Shown here: piece by piece, positions 43,248-51,710 of the stretch
How positions within the stretch are numbered: the first letter of the stretch is position 1
Layout: each line of letters begins with the position of its first letter
Assembly: GCF_018499875.1 (NCBI RefSeq)
Contig: NZ_JAHBAY010000012.1
Span: 186,001 to 250,000 of the forward strand
Length of the DNA stretch: 64,000 nt
DNA from: Kineosporia corallincola
Lineage (GTDB): Bacteria > Actinomycetota > Actinomycetes > Actinomycetales > Kineosporiaceae
Direction: 5' to 3'
Program-made: the position numbers and the translations under genes
Notes under the pieces: generated by a model
Databases searched by the model: none
Told to the model about the DNA's origin: nothing
Seen by the model: the letters and a program-made list of their open reading frames with translations, nothing else

Positions 43248-44663
43248 TCACGCGGGCCGCGCGGCCTCCTGCCGGTCGCGTGGGACGAACACCAGCGCGA
43301 CCACCGCGGCCGCCAGGGCGAACAGCCCGGTCACCTGGAAGGCCCGGTCGTAGCCGTGGATCAGCGCGGCCAGCGGGTCCGGGCCGCCGAAGCCGCGGGT
43401 CGACGACAGCGCCACCCCGGCCAGCACCGCCAGGGCCAGGCTGCCGCCGCACTGCCGGGTGGCGTTCATCAGGCCGCTGACCAGCCCCGCCTCGTGGTGC
43501 AGCGCGCCGGTGGTGCCGAGCGAGGTGTTGGCCACCATCGCGGCCCCGACCCCGACCGAGGCGACGACCGAGGGCAGCAGGAAGGTGCCGAGGAAGGTGG
43601 AGTCCACCCCGATCCGGCCGAACACGAACATGCCCACGGCGCTGAGGAACATGCCCGCCGACAGCACCGGGCGCAGGCCGAACCGCGCCGAGAGCCGCCC
43701 GGACACCATCGCCCCGAGCACCGTGCCCACACAGAACGGCAGGAACGCGGCGCCCGCCTCGACCGGCGAGTAGCCGAGCACGTCCTGGAGGGCGAGCGAG
43801 GCGAAGTAGAAGCCGGAAACAGCTGTGGCGCCGAGGAAAACCGACACCAGGCCGGCCACCCACACCGGTCGCGAGCGGAACACGCCGAGCCGCACCAGGG
43901 GTTCGGCCGCCCGTCGTTCACACCCTACGAACAGCGCCGCCGTCACCGCCGCGACGGCGAACGAGCCCAGCGCCCAGGGTGCGCCCCAGCCGTAGTCCCC
44001 GGCCCGGATCGCGCCGTTCACCAGGGCGGTCAGCGACACGGTGGCGAGCAGGGCGCCGGGCACGTCGAGGCGGCCGGGCCGGGCGGTGCGGGTGTCGTGC
44101 ACCGATGGCCAGGCCAGTGCGAGGGTGAGCAGCACGATCGGGGCGTTCACCCACATCACCCAGCGCCAGGACAACCATTCGGTGAGCACGCCGCCGAGCA
44201 GCACGCCCAGGGCGCTGCCGGAGGCCGCGACCATGGCCCAGATCCCGACGGCCCGTGAGCGCTCCCTGCCCTCCGGGAAGGTGACCATGATGATGGTCAG
44301 GCTGAGCGGGGCGAGCACGGCACCGGCCAGGCCCTGGGCGGCGCGGGCGGCGATCAGCTGGCCCGGGCTCTGCGCCAGGCCCGCCAGCACCGACACCACG
44401 CCGAACCCGGCCAGGCCGAGGAAGAGCGCACGGCGGTGCCCGGCCAGGTCGCCGAACCGGCCACCGAGCAGCAGCAGGCCGCCGAACAGCAGGGTGTAGG
44501 CGTTCACCACCCAGGACAGTGAACCGGCGCTGAAATCCAGGTCTTTCGCGATGGATGGCAGCGCCACGTTCACCACGCTGACGTCGAGCACCACCATCAC
44601 CTGACAGAGGCAGACGGCGGCCAGCAGCAGGCCGGTGTGCCGGGTGGTTCGTTGTTCGGTCAT
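43248..44663 (-). CDS. DHA2-type MFS exporter, 14-TM
   Basis: 471 aa. VVLDVSVVNVALPSIAKDL near the start is the drug:H+ antiporter-2 motif. GGRFGDLAGHRRALFLGL is motif A, and GVLLGGVLTEWLSWRWVMWVN is motif C plus the following loop. About 14 membrane helices. Exports of this group include antibiotics and siderophores. It is divergent from a TetR gene over a 92-bp gap with a 39-bp operator. Confidence 0.87.
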   Translation of the reverse strand: MTEQRTTRHTGLLLAAVCLCQVMVVLDVSVVNVALPSIAKDLDFSAGSLSWVVNAYTLLFGGLLLLGGRFGDLAGHRRALFLGLAGFGVVSVLAGLAQSPGQLIAARAAQGLAGAVLAPLSLTIIMVTFPEGRERSRAVGIWAMVAASGSALGVLLGGVLTEWLSWRWVMWVNAPIVLLTLALAWPSVHDTRTARPGRLDVPGALLATVSLTALVNGAIRAGDYGWGAPWALGSFAVAAVTAALFVGCERRAAEPLVRLGVFRSRPVWVAGLVSVFLGATAVSGFYFASLALQDVLGYSPVEAGAAFLPFCVGTVLGAMVSGRLSARFGLRPVLSAGMFLSAVGMFVFGRIGVDSTFLGTFLLPSVVASVGVGAAMVANTSLGTTGALHHEAGLVSGLMNATRQCGGSLALAVLAGVALSSTRGFGGPDPLAALIHGYDRAFQVTGLFALAAAVVALVFVPRDRQEAARPA

Positions 44664-44676
44664 GTCGGATCCTTTG

Positions 44677-44715
44677 TGCGTACAACGTTCGCATCTAACG
44701 CGAACACTGTACGCA
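44677..44715. promoter_or_regulatory. 39-bp TetR operator, MFS/TetR intergenic
   Basis: TGCGTACAACGTTCGC and GCGAACACTGTACGCA are 16-bp arms, 14 of 16 matching, with a 7-bp spacer. It is centred between the divergent MFS and TetR starts, a textbook TetR-family site. Confidence 0.82.
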
Positions 44716-44729
44716 TAAGGCTAGCCTTA
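44716..44729. promoter_or_regulatory. TAAGGCTAGCCTTA palindrome, iron-box-like
   Basis: A perfect 14-bp palindrome directly after the TetR operator. TAAGGCTAG matches a DtxR/IdeR half-site (TWAGGTWAG) at 8 of 9, but the full 19-bp box scores only moderately. It may be a second operator or an iron site. Confidence 0.45.
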
Positions 44730-44755
44730 CTTCCAGGGGGTGCGAGGATGCGGCC

Positions 44756-45388
44756 ATGAGTCCCGCACCGCACACCCGCCCCCGGCCCGGCCTGTCCCCA
44801 GCCGTGATCGTCGGCGCCGGGCGCACTCTGGTCGAACGCGAGGGCCTGGAGGCACTGACCATGCGGGCCGTCGCGGCCGAGCTGAACACGGCCGCCACCT
44901 CGCTGTACCGGCACGTCGCCGACCGCGACGCACTGCTGCTGGCCATGCTGGAGCAGATCGCCGCCGGGCTGCCGGTCGACGTGCCCGGCCGCACCCCGCG
45001 CCGCCGTCTGCTCAACCGGCTCACCGGCGCGCACGATTACATGGCCGGGCACAGCTGGGTGATGCAGATCCTCGTCCGGGGAGAACTGGTGGCCGAGAAC
45101 GCCTTCCGGTTCAGTGACGCCTGCCTGCACGACTTCACCGAGGCCGGCCTGTCGCCCCGCCGGGCCCTCACCGCCTTCGGCGCGTGCTGGCACCTGACCG
45201 TGGGCGAGCTGCTCGAACGGCACCCGCACCTGCCACCCCGGCAGCCCACCCAGCGCACCCGGTCGATCAGCCGCATCGACCCGGAACAGCTCCCGGCCCT
45301 GGCCCGGGTGCGGGCCCTCGACCTGCCTGCCGACCGCGACGACTACCGGCAGCAGATCGAGGCACTGGTCGGGGCGTTCGTCCCGTGA
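44756..45388 (+). CDS. TetR-family regulator
   Basis: 210 aa. The helix-turn-helix is LTMRAVAAELNTAATSLYRHVADRDALLLAML, as in TetR/AcrR proteins. The TetR_C-like C-terminal domain has GLSPRRALTAFGACWHLTVGELL. It almost certainly controls the divergent MFS exporter and itself through the 39-bp palindrome. It is followed by a weak AT-rich hairpin and then the iron-uptake operon. Confidence 0.87.
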   Translation: MSPAPHTRPRPGLSPAVIVGAGRTLVEREGLEALTMRAVAAELNTAATSLYRHVADRDALLLAMLEQIAAGLPVDVPGRTPRRRLLNRLTGAHDYMAGHSWVMQILVRGELVAENAFRFSDACLHDFTEAGLSPRRALTAFGACWHLTVGELLERHPHLPPRQPTQRTRSISRIDPEQLPALARVRALDLPADRDDYRQQIEALVGAFVP

Positions 45389-45410
45389 ACTTTCACGAGC
45401 TTTGAAAGTT
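45388..45410 (+). terminator. Weak hairpin at the end of the TetR gene
   Basis: AACTTTC/GAAAGTT, 7-bp arms, 9-nt loop, then TTGGTT. It starts at the last base of the stop codon. The stem is AT-rich and weak, and the right arm overlaps the possible -35 of the next operon. Confidence 0.4.
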
Positions 45411-45433
45411 TTGGTTAGGTAAGGCTAAGCTCG
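45402..45433 (+). promoter_or_regulatory. Iron box (DtxR/IdeR type) over the siderophore-uptake promoter
   Basis: TTAGGTAAGGCTAAGCTCG at 45415-45433 follows the DtxR/IdeR consensus TWAGGTWAGSCTWACCTWA well on the left half and core, less on the right end. A possible promoter is TTGAAA (45402-45407) with TAAGCT (45426-45431), 18 bp apart, so the box covers the -10. Repression under iron sufficiency is expected. Confidence 0.72.
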
Positions 45434-45475
45434 CAGGTCGCGGGGTGCTCACCCCGGCCTTCGAGAGGACACCAC

Positions 45476-46507
45476 GTGAGAACACGTCACCGGACCGGTG
45501 CCGCGGCACTGCTCGCCGCGACCGCCCTGCTTCTGGCCGCCTGCGGTTCCGGCAGCGCCGGCGAGGACGACGCCGGGGGCGCGGCCTCCGGCGCCGGGTT
45601 CGAGGCGGTCACCATCGAGCACGCGCTCGGCGAGGCGACGATCACCGAGAAGCCCGAGCGCATCGTCACTCTCGGCCAGGGCTCCACCGAGACCGCGATC
45701 GCGCTCGGCACCGTGCCGGTGGGCATCGAGGAGTACCCCTGGGGCAGCGACGACACCGGCTACCTGCCGTGGGTCTACGAGGCGGTGAAGGAGAAGGGGG
45801 CACAGCTGCCGACCCAGTTCACCGGCAACGAGGAGCTGGACGTCGAGGCGATCGTCGAGCTGGAGCCCGACCTGATCCTGGCGCCCTGGTCGGGCGTCAC
45901 CCAGGAGCAGTACGACGTGCTGAAGGACATCGCGCCGACCGTCGCCTACCCGGAACTGCCCTGGACGATCACCTGGGACGAGCAGATCCGGACGATCGGC
46001 CGGGCGATGGGCCAGACCGACGACGCCGAGCAGCTGATCACCGGCATCGAGAAGCAACTGTCCGAGTCGGCTCGTGACGAGTACGAGGACATCACCTTCT
46101 CGTACGTCTACAACACCGGCCCGGGCACGCTCGGCGTGTTCTACCCCGGCGAGCAGCGGGTGGCCATGGTCAGCGCGCTCGGCCTGACCGTCGACCCGGT
46201 CGTCGACACCCTGGGCGAGTGGGAGGTCGAGGGCACCGACTCGGCCGCGATCGGCCTGGAGAACGCCGACAAGCTCAAGGACTCCGACCTGATCTTCACG
46301 TTCTACTCGGACGAGGCGAACCGCGAGGAGATCGAGGCGCAGAAGCTGTACCAGCAGATCCCGGCGATCGCCCGGGGCTCGGTGGTGGCGCCGACCGAAC
46401 AGCCGTTCGTCACCGCGTCGTCCATCATCAACCCGCTCACCGTTCCCTGGACGCTGGAGCGTTTCACCCCGCTGATCGACGAGGCCGTCGCGAAACTCGA
46501 CCGGTGA
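45476..46507 (+). CDS. Iron-siderophore ABC transporter substrate-binding lipoprotein
   Basis: 343 aa from a GTG. Signal peptide with lipobox LLAAC, so Cys23 is lipidated and the protein is held outside the membrane. The FecB/FhuD-type fold is recognised by EKPERIVTLGQGSTETAIALGTVPVGIEE, DVEAIVELEPDLILAPWSG and the long connecting helix. It is the first gene of a four-gene operon (binding protein, two permeases, ATPase) with 4-bp overlaps. Confidence 0.92.
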   Translation: MRTRHRTGAAALLAATALLLAACGSGSAGEDDAGGAASGAGFEAVTIEHALGEATITEKPERIVTLGQGSTETAIALGTVPVGIEEYPWGSDDTGYLPWVYEAVKEKGAQLPTQFTGNEELDVEAIVELEPDLILAPWSGVTQEQYDVLKDIAPTVAYPELPWTITWDEQIRTIGRAMGQTDDAEQLITGIEKQLSESARDEYEDITFSYVYNTGPGTLGVFYPGEQRVAMVSALGLTVDPVVDTLGEWEVEGTDSAAIGLENADKLKDSDLIFTFYSDEANREEIEAQKLYQQIPAIARGSVVAPTEQPFVTASSIINPLTVPWTLERFTPLIDEAVAKLDR

Positions 46508-47484
46508 GAGCACCCGCGGCGCTCGCCGGGGCGCTGGCCGGGCTCGCCGTCGTGACGGCGGCGAGCCTGCTCTTCGGCGGCCGGGTCACCCCGGCCGCCG
46601 ACCTGCTCGCCGTGCTCACCGGCGCCCCCGACCCCTACCTGGAAGCCGTTCTGGAGTCCCGGTTCTCGCGCACCGTGCTGGGCGTGCTGGTGGGCTCCGC
46701 CCTGGCCGTCGCCGGGGTACTGATCCAGGCCGTCACCCGCAACCCGCTCGGCGACCCGGGGCTGCTCGGGGTCACCGTGGGGGCGTCCGCCGCCGTGGTC
46801 ACGGCGGCGGCGGTGACCGGCTCCGGGTTCGGCGCCGGCTCGGTCTGGATCGCCCTGCCCGGTGCCCTGCTGACCGTGCTGCTCGTGCACGTCGTGGGCG
46901 GCCGGTCGCGGGAGAACGGCACGGTCGGGCTGCTTCTGGCCGGAGCCGTGGTGTCGGCCGTGCTGAGTGCCTACGTGCAGGCGATGACGCTGACCCGCCC
47001 CGGCGTCTTCGACTCGTTCCGGTTCTGGGTGATCGGCGCGCTCGGCGGACGCGACCTGTCCGTCGCGGCGGCGATCGCCCCGGCGCTGGTGATCGGGCTC
47101 GGGCTGGCGCTGGTTCTGTCGCCGTCCCTGAACAATCTGGCGCTGGGCGACGACGTGGCCACCGGCCTCGGCACCCCGGTCGCGCTGGTGCGGGCCACCG
47201 GGATCCTGGCGGCGGCCCTGCTCGGCGCCGCGGCCACGGCCACCGCCGGGCCGATCTCGTTCGTCGGCCTGGCCGTTCCGCACCTGGCCCGCGCGCTGGC
47301 CGGCCCCGACCACCGGTGGCAGGTGCCGCTGGCCGCGCTGCTGGGCGGGATCCTCCTGGTCGCCGCCGACGTGCTGGGCCGGGTGGTGGCCCGGCCCGGT
47401 GAGGTGATGGTCGGCATCGTCACCGCGCTGCTCGGCGCGCCCTTCCTGCTGCTCGCCGTCCGGCGGGGGTGGGCCACCCGGTGA
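46504..47484 (+). CDS. FecCD-family iron-siderophore permease 1
   Basis: 326 aa. The GTG start overlaps the previous stop (GTGA). SRFSRTVLGVLVGSALAVAGVLIQAVTRNPLGDPGLLGVTVGA is the FecCD signature. GPISFVGLAVPHLARALAGPDHR contacts the ATPase. About nine membrane helices. It forms a heterodimer with the next permease. Confidence 0.92.
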   Translation: MRAPAALAGALAGLAVVTAASLLFGGRVTPAADLLAVLTGAPDPYLEAVLESRFSRTVLGVLVGSALAVAGVLIQAVTRNPLGDPGLLGVTVGASAAVVTAAAVTGSGFGAGSVWIALPGALLTVLLVHVVGGRSRENGTVGLLLAGAVVSAVLSAYVQAMTLTRPGVFDSFRFWVIGALGGRDLSVAAAIAPALVIGLGLALVLSPSLNNLALGDDVATGLGTPVALVRATGILAAALLGAAATATAGPISFVGLAVPHLARALAGPDHRWQVPLAALLGGILLVAADVLGRVVARPGEVMVGIVTALLGAPFLLLAVRRGWATR

Positions 47485-48500
47485 TCGTGCGCCTGAAGCA
47501 CACCGTGGCCCTCCCGCTGCACCGGGGTTCCGTGCTCTACTGCTGGGTGACGGCTCTCGCGGTGCTGGCCGCGGGCGTCGCCACGCTCTGCCTGGGACGC
47601 CTCGGCATCCCCCTCGCCGACCTGCCCTCCGCGCTGCTCGGGGGCGCGGAGGGCAAGACGGCGTTCGTGCTGGAACGGCTGCGCGGCCCGCGGCTGGCCA
47701 CCGCCGTGCTGACCGGCGCCCTGCTCGGCCTCTCCGGCGCGCTGTTCCAGGGTGTCACCCGCAACCCCCTGGGCAGCCCGGACGTCATCGGCCTGGGTGC
47801 CGGGGCCGGGGCCGGGGTGGCCGTCACCTCGCTGCACGCCACCGGCGTGCCCACACCGGTGGGCGCCGTGCTCGGCGCCGCCGTTGCCGCGCTCCTCGTA
47901 CACCTGTGCACCGGAACCGGTTTCCGTTCCCCCACCCGCACGATCGTCGCCGGCATCGGGGTGTCCGCGGCGGCCTACGCCCTCACCCAGTACGTGGTGA
48001 GCGTGCGACTGCGCGACGCCGCGGCGCAGCTGGCCGCCTACCTGGCCGGCTCGCTGAACGCCGCGAGCGCCCGGGACGTGGCCGTGGCCGGGGTGGCCCT
48101 GGCGGTCACACTGCCGCTCGCCATGACCCTGCCGGTGAGCATGCGGCTGCTGGAGATGGGCGACGAGACCGCGGCCGGCCTGGGCGTCGACCCGGACCGG
48201 GTGCGCACGGCCGCGATCGTGCTGTCGGTCGTCGCCGCCGGAGCCGCCGTCGCGGCCGCCGGGCCGATCGCGTTCGTCGCCCTGACCGCGCCCCAGATCG
48301 CCCGCCGCACCATCGGTTCCGCCCAGGCCGGGGTGCTGCCGGCCGCGTTCACCGGGGCCCTGATCATGGTGCTCGCCGACCTCGCCGCGCAGCAGGTGCC
48401 GGCGTTCGACGGCCTGCCCGTCGGCGTGCTCACCCTCGGGGTGGGCGGCTGCTACCTCGGTCATCTGCTGCTGGACCAGCACCGGAAAGGACGGCTGTGA
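47481..48500 (+). CDS. FecCD-family iron-siderophore permease 2
   Basis: 339 aa. The start GTG overlaps the preceding stop; another GTG 12 bp upstream is in frame but less well placed. RLRGPRLATAVLTGALLGLSGALFQGVTRNPLGSPDVIGLGAG and GPIAFVALTAPQIARRTIGS are the family landmarks. The alternating hydrophobic helices number about ten. Confidence 0.92.
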   Translation: MIVRLKHTVALPLHRGSVLYCWVTALAVLAAGVATLCLGRLGIPLADLPSALLGGAEGKTAFVLERLRGPRLATAVLTGALLGLSGALFQGVTRNPLGSPDVIGLGAGAGAGVAVTSLHATGVPTPVGAVLGAAVAALLVHLCTGTGFRSPTRTIVAGIGVSAAAYALTQYVVSVRLRDAAAQLAAYLAGSLNAASARDVAVAGVALAVTLPLAMTLPVSMRLLEMGDETAAGLGVDPDRVRTAAIVLSVVAAGAAVAAAGPIAFVALTAPQIARRTIGSAQAGVLPAAFTGALIMVLADLAAQQVPAFDGLPVGVLTLGVGGCYLGHLLLDQHRKGRL

Positions 48501-49306
48501 GCCTGTCGCTGGAGAACGTGACACTCGGGTACGACGGCCGGGTGGTGGCCCCGGACCTGCGGTTCACCGTGCCGGAGGGCGAGTTCACCGCCGTCATCGG
48601 GCCGAACGGGTGCGGCAAGTCGACGCTGCTCAAGGCTCTCGCCCGCACGCTGAAACCCCTGGCGGGCCAGATCATTCTGGACGGCGAACCGCTGCGCTCC
48701 CGGCGCCCGCGGGCCACCGCCCGGCGGATCGCCTCGCTCCCCCAGCACCCGGTGGCGCCGGAGTCACTGCGGGTGCGTGACCTGGTGGCCCGGGGCCGGC
48801 ACCCGTATCACTCGCTGCTGCGGCAGTGGCTGCCGGGAGACGCCGAACTGGTGGACGACGCGATGGCCGCGACCGGCGTCACCGAACTCGCCGACCGCCT
48901 GCTGACCGACCTGTCGGGTGGTCAGCGGCAGCGCGCCTGGATCGCGATGGTGCTGGCGCAGCAGACCCGTTACGTGCTGCTCGACGAGCCCACCTCGTTC
49001 CTCGACCTGGCCCACCAGGTGGAACTGCTGCACCTGTGCCAGGACCTCTGCCGGCCGCCGCGCGAGGGCCAGGAGCAGGGTGGCCGCACGGTGCTGGCCG
49101 TGCTGCACGACGTCAACCAGGCCGCGCGCTACGCCTCACACCTGGTGGTGATGCACGAGGGCCGGATCGTGGCCACCGGCGCCCCGGCCGACGTGCTGAA
49201 CGAGCAGCTGCTGAAAGACGTGTTCGGAGTGGACGCCGTGATCGGCGCCGACCCGCAGAGCGGCACGCCGATGGTCACCGTTCGCGCGCGTCCCGCTCGG
49301 CCTTGA
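48497..49306 (+). CDS. Iron-siderophore ABC transporter ATPase
   Basis: 269 aa. FepC-type ATPase: Walker A GPNGCGKS, signature LSGGQRQR, Walker B YVLLDEPTSFLDL and switch VLHDVNQA. The GTG start overlaps the permease stop. Its last 32 bp overlap the converging GbsR-like gene. Confidence 0.93.
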   Translation: MSLSLENVTLGYDGRVVAPDLRFTVPEGEFTAVIGPNGCGKSTLLKALARTLKPLAGQIILDGEPLRSRRPRATARRIASLPQHPVAPESLRVRDLVARGRHPYHSLLRQWLPGDAELVDDAMAATGVTELADRLLTDLSGGQRQRAWIAMVLAQQTRYVLLDEPTSFLDLAHQVELLHLCQDLCRPPREGQEQGGRTVLAVLHDVNQAARYASHLVVMHEGRIVATGAPADVLNEQLLKDVFGVDAVIGADPQSGTPMVTVRARPARP

Positions 49307-49754
49307 ACCTGGCCCACTCCCCGCCCAGCCGGCTGTCGATCAGCCAGCCCATGTAGTCGCGCATGTTGCGCACCCGCTCCCATGCCTTCCCGCCCTCACG
49401 CACCAGCGGCAGGGTCTCCTCGGCCAGCCGGCGCTGGTTGGTCAGGTACTCCTGCTCGCGGGCGAGGAACCCGGCCCAGACGTCCTCGTCCATCACGAAG
49501 AAGTGCGACCGCTCGCCCGGGCGCCGCACCCGGCGCACGAACCCCCGCTCCACCAGCGCCCGGGTGTACGACGACACCGAGCCCGCGCTGATGCCCAGCC
49601 GGGTGGCCAGTTCGCTCGGGCTGACCCCCTCGGACTCGTCCACCAGCAGGTAGCCGGCGATCAGCCCCTCGATGCGCGAGGCCCCGGTGGCCGACCAGTA
49701 ATCGGCGAAACGCTCGACGAACCGGCGGGACTGGAACTCGTGCGCGCTGTGCAT
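49275..49754 (-). CDS. GbsR/MarR-like winged-helix regulator
   Basis: 159 aa. The N-terminal helix RRFVERFADYWSATGASRIEGLIAGYLLV and the wing VSPSELATRLGISAGSVSSYTRALVERGFVRRVRRPGERSHFF are typical of the GbsR group of MarR-like proteins. Those often control transporter or osmoprotectant genes. The target is not obvious. It is convergent with the siderophore ATPase gene and overlaps it. Confidence 0.82.
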   Translation of the reverse strand: MHSAHEFQSRRFVERFADYWSATGASRIEGLIAGYLLVDESEGVSPSELATRLGISAGSVSSYTRALVERGFVRRVRRPGERSHFFVMDEDVWAGFLAREQEYLTNQRRLAEETLPLVREGGKAWERVRNMRDYMGWLIDSRLGGEWARFKAERDARER

Positions 49755-49784
49755 GCCGTCAGTATTTCAGTGCGGCGGCCCGGG

Positions 49785-50330
49785 TCAGGGGCGTTCGTCG
49801 CTCGCGAGCACGGCGTACAGCAGCGAGTCCCGCCACTGGCCGCCCCGCCGGAGGTGCTGCCGCATCAGGCCCTCCCGTCGCAGCCCGGACTTCTCCAGAA
49901 CCCTTGCCGAGGCTGTGTTCCCGGGATCGCAGGTGGCGGTGATTCGGTGCAGGCCGAGCTGCCCGAAGCCGAGGTCGAGCACCGCCCGGGACGCCTCGGT
50001 GGCGTAGCCCTGCCCCCAGTGGTCGCGGCGCAGGATGTAACCGAAGTCGCCGCGCTGGTTCGCCGGGCTCTCCAGCCGCAGTTCGATGCCGCCGATCACC
50101 TGGCCCGAGCCCGCGTGCACGATCAGCCGGTTGTGGGTGCGGCGATCGGGCGCGGCCGCGGCGACCAGCTGCTCCGCCACGAAGGCCCGCGTGTCGTCGA
50201 GGGTGTTCGGTCCCCAGACCATGAACCGGCAGACCTCCGGATCACCGGCGTAGGCATGGACGGCGTCGACGTCGCCGGGGGCGATGTCGCGCAGGAGCAG
50301 TCGCGGGGTGTGCAGGTCGGTGTCGGCCAC
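49785..50330 (-). CDS. GNAT-family N-acetyltransferase (RimJ/RimL-like)
   Basis: 181 aa. The start TPRLLLRDIAPGDVDAVHAYAGDPEVCRFMVWGP and the acetyl-CoA loop ILRRDHWGQGYATEASRAVLDLGF (Q/RxxGxG/A) are those of the RimJ/RimL-type subgroup. NTASARVLEKSGLRREG is the standard C-terminal segment. It may act on a protein N-terminus or a small amine; unknown. Confidence 0.86.
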   Translation of the reverse strand: MADTDLHTPRLLLRDIAPGDVDAVHAYAGDPEVCRFMVWGPNTLDDTRAFVAEQLVAAAAPDRRTHNRLIVHAGSGQVIGGIELRLESPANQRGDFGYILRRDHWGQGYATEASRAVLDLGFGQLGLHRITATCDPGNTASARVLEKSGLRREGLMRQHLRRGGQWRDSLLYAVLASDERP

Positions 50331-50425
50331 GCTCCGACCGTAGCGGCCGGGACGATCCGGGAGAACTCGTTATTTCCCCGTCCCGCCGGACAACGCGCGG
50401 GGCGGTTGCGGCGTCTGGTCATTCA

Positions 50426-50462
50426 GGTGGGGCCGGTCAGGGGGGAGCCGGCCGGCCCCACC
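50426..50462 (-). terminator. Hairpin after the SnoaL-like gene
   Basis: GGTGGGGCCGG/CCGGCCCCACC, perfect 11-bp arms with a 15-nt loop. It lies in the 154-bp gap after the SnoaL-like gene. No U-tract. Confidence 0.5.
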
Positions 50463-50484
50463 CCCGACCGGCTCAGGACCGGCG

Positions 50485-50847
50485 TCAGCGGGCCAGCAGG
50501 GTGCGCATCCGGCTGATCCGCCCGCCGGTGATCGTGCCGATGTCGATGCCGCGCACCGCCGGCTCACCGCCGTCCGGGCCGAACGTCCAGGCGAGGGCCA
50601 CCTCGTCGCCCGCGGCATAGAACGGCCCATCCTCGGCGAAGACGAAGTCCGCAGGGACCGCGCCGAGCACCGCCTGCGCCTTGCCGGTGATCCCGTCCCA
50701 GCCGGTCACGACCCCCTCGTCGTCCGAGAACTCGACGTCCTGGGTGTAGATGCGCTCGGCGACCGCGCGCCGGGCCTGCGGATCGCGCTGCCCGAACACG
50801 TCGTGCAGGTTGGCCCGCATGAGTGCGAGCAGCTGATCGTCGTCCAT
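50485..50847 (-). CDS. SnoaL-like (NTF2-fold) small protein
   Basis: 120 aa. The cone-shaped NTF2-like fold is suggested by VAERIYTQDVEFSDDEGVVTGWDGITGKAQAVLGA and ALAWTFGPDGGEPAVRGIDIGTITGGRISRM. Such proteins bind small hydrophobic molecules or act as isomerases. It lies 19 bp after an SDR gene in the same direction, so they probably share a transcript and a substrate class. Confidence 0.78.
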   Translation of the reverse strand: MDDDQLLALMRANLHDVFGQRDPQARRAVAERIYTQDVEFSDDEGVVTGWDGITGKAQAVLGAVPADFVFAEDGPFYAAGDEVALAWTFGPDGGEPAVRGIDIGTITGGRISRMRTLLAR

Positions 50848-50866
50848 GATGATTCGGCTCCTGTTC

Positions 50867-51616
50867 TCAGATCTGGCTCGCGCCGCCGTCGACGTAGATC
50901 TCCGACCCGGTGACGAAGCTACTGCCCTTCCCGGCCAGGAACAGCACGGCGTCGGCGATCTCGTCCGGCTCGCCGAGGCGGGCCATCGGTACGCCCGAGG
51001 CCAGGCCGTCGAGCAGGGCGTCGGCCCCGGCCTCGTCGGCCGCCAGCCCGCGCAACCCGGGCGTGCCGATCGGCCCGGGGGCGATCGCGTTCACCCGGAT
51101 CCCGCGGCCCACCAGCTCGGCCGCCCACGAGCGGGTGAACGAGCGCAGCGCGGCCTTGGTGGCGGCGTACACGCTGAACGACGGGCTGCCCTTCACGTCG
51201 ATGTTGGAACTCGTGACGATCACCGACGCACCGCGGTTGAGCAGCGGCAACGCCTTCTGCACGGTGAAGATCGTGCCGCCGACGTTGGTGTTGAAGGTGG
51301 TCGCGTAGTGCTCCCAGGTGATGTCTTCGAGGGCGGCGAACTCACCGCCGCCGGCGTTGGCGAACAGCACGTCGAGACCCTGCCCGCGCTCGCGCACCGC
51401 ATCGAAGACCCGGTCCAGGGCGTCCAGGTCGGCCACGTCGGCCTGCACGCCGACCGCGTTCGGGCCGATCTGCGCGACCGCGGCGTCGAGCACGTCCTTG
51501 CGGCGCCCGGTGACGAACACGGTCGCGCCCTCGGCCGCCAGCCGCCGGGCGGTCGCCAGGCCGATCCCCGCGGTCGCCCCGGTCACCAGTGCGGTCTTGC
51601 CGTCCAGCTGTCCCAT
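50867..51616 (-). CDS. SDR-family oxidoreductase
   Basis: 249 aa. The cofactor site is TGATAGIG near residue 13. NAGG follows, the catalytic Ser is in VIVTSS, and YAATKAAL supplies Tyr-x3-Lys. The end FVTGSEIYVDGGASQI is classical. All catalytic residues are present. It is divergent from a TetR gene with two matching operators between, so it is likely induced by its substrate. Confidence 0.88.
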   Translation of the reverse strand: MGQLDGKTALVTGATAGIGLATARRLAAEGATVFVTGRRKDVLDAAVAQIGPNAVGVQADVADLDALDRVFDAVRERGQGLDVLFANAGGGEFAALEDITWEHYATTFNTNVGGTIFTVQKALPLLNRGASVIVTSSNIDVKGSPSFSVYAATKAALRSFTRSWAAELVGRGIRVNAIAPGPIGTPGLRGLAADEAGADALLDGLASGVPMARLGEPDEIADAVLFLAGKGSSFVTGSEIYVDGGASQI

Positions 51617-51632
51617 GATCTGCTCCCTATAT

Positions 51633-51650
51633 CTGTATCGTTCGGTACAG
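51633..51650. promoter_or_regulatory. TetR operator, SDR side
   Basis: CTGTATCGTTCGGTACAG, an imperfect 18-bp palindrome 16 bp from the SDR start codon. It pairs with a second site in the same gap of the form CTGTACCGATCGGTTAGA. Confidence 0.72.
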
Positions 51651-51684
51651 ATGTCGAGAACTCCCGGGCCCCAGGGATTTATTT

Positions 51685-51702
51685 CTGTACCGATCGGTTA
51701 GA
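51685..51702. promoter_or_regulatory. TetR operator, TetR side
   Basis: CTGTACCGATCGGTTAGA, palindromic core ACCGATCGGT, eight bases before the TetR start. The consensus with the other site is CTGTAYCGWTCGGTWVAG-like. Confidence 0.72.
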
Positions 51703-51710
51703 GTGTGACC

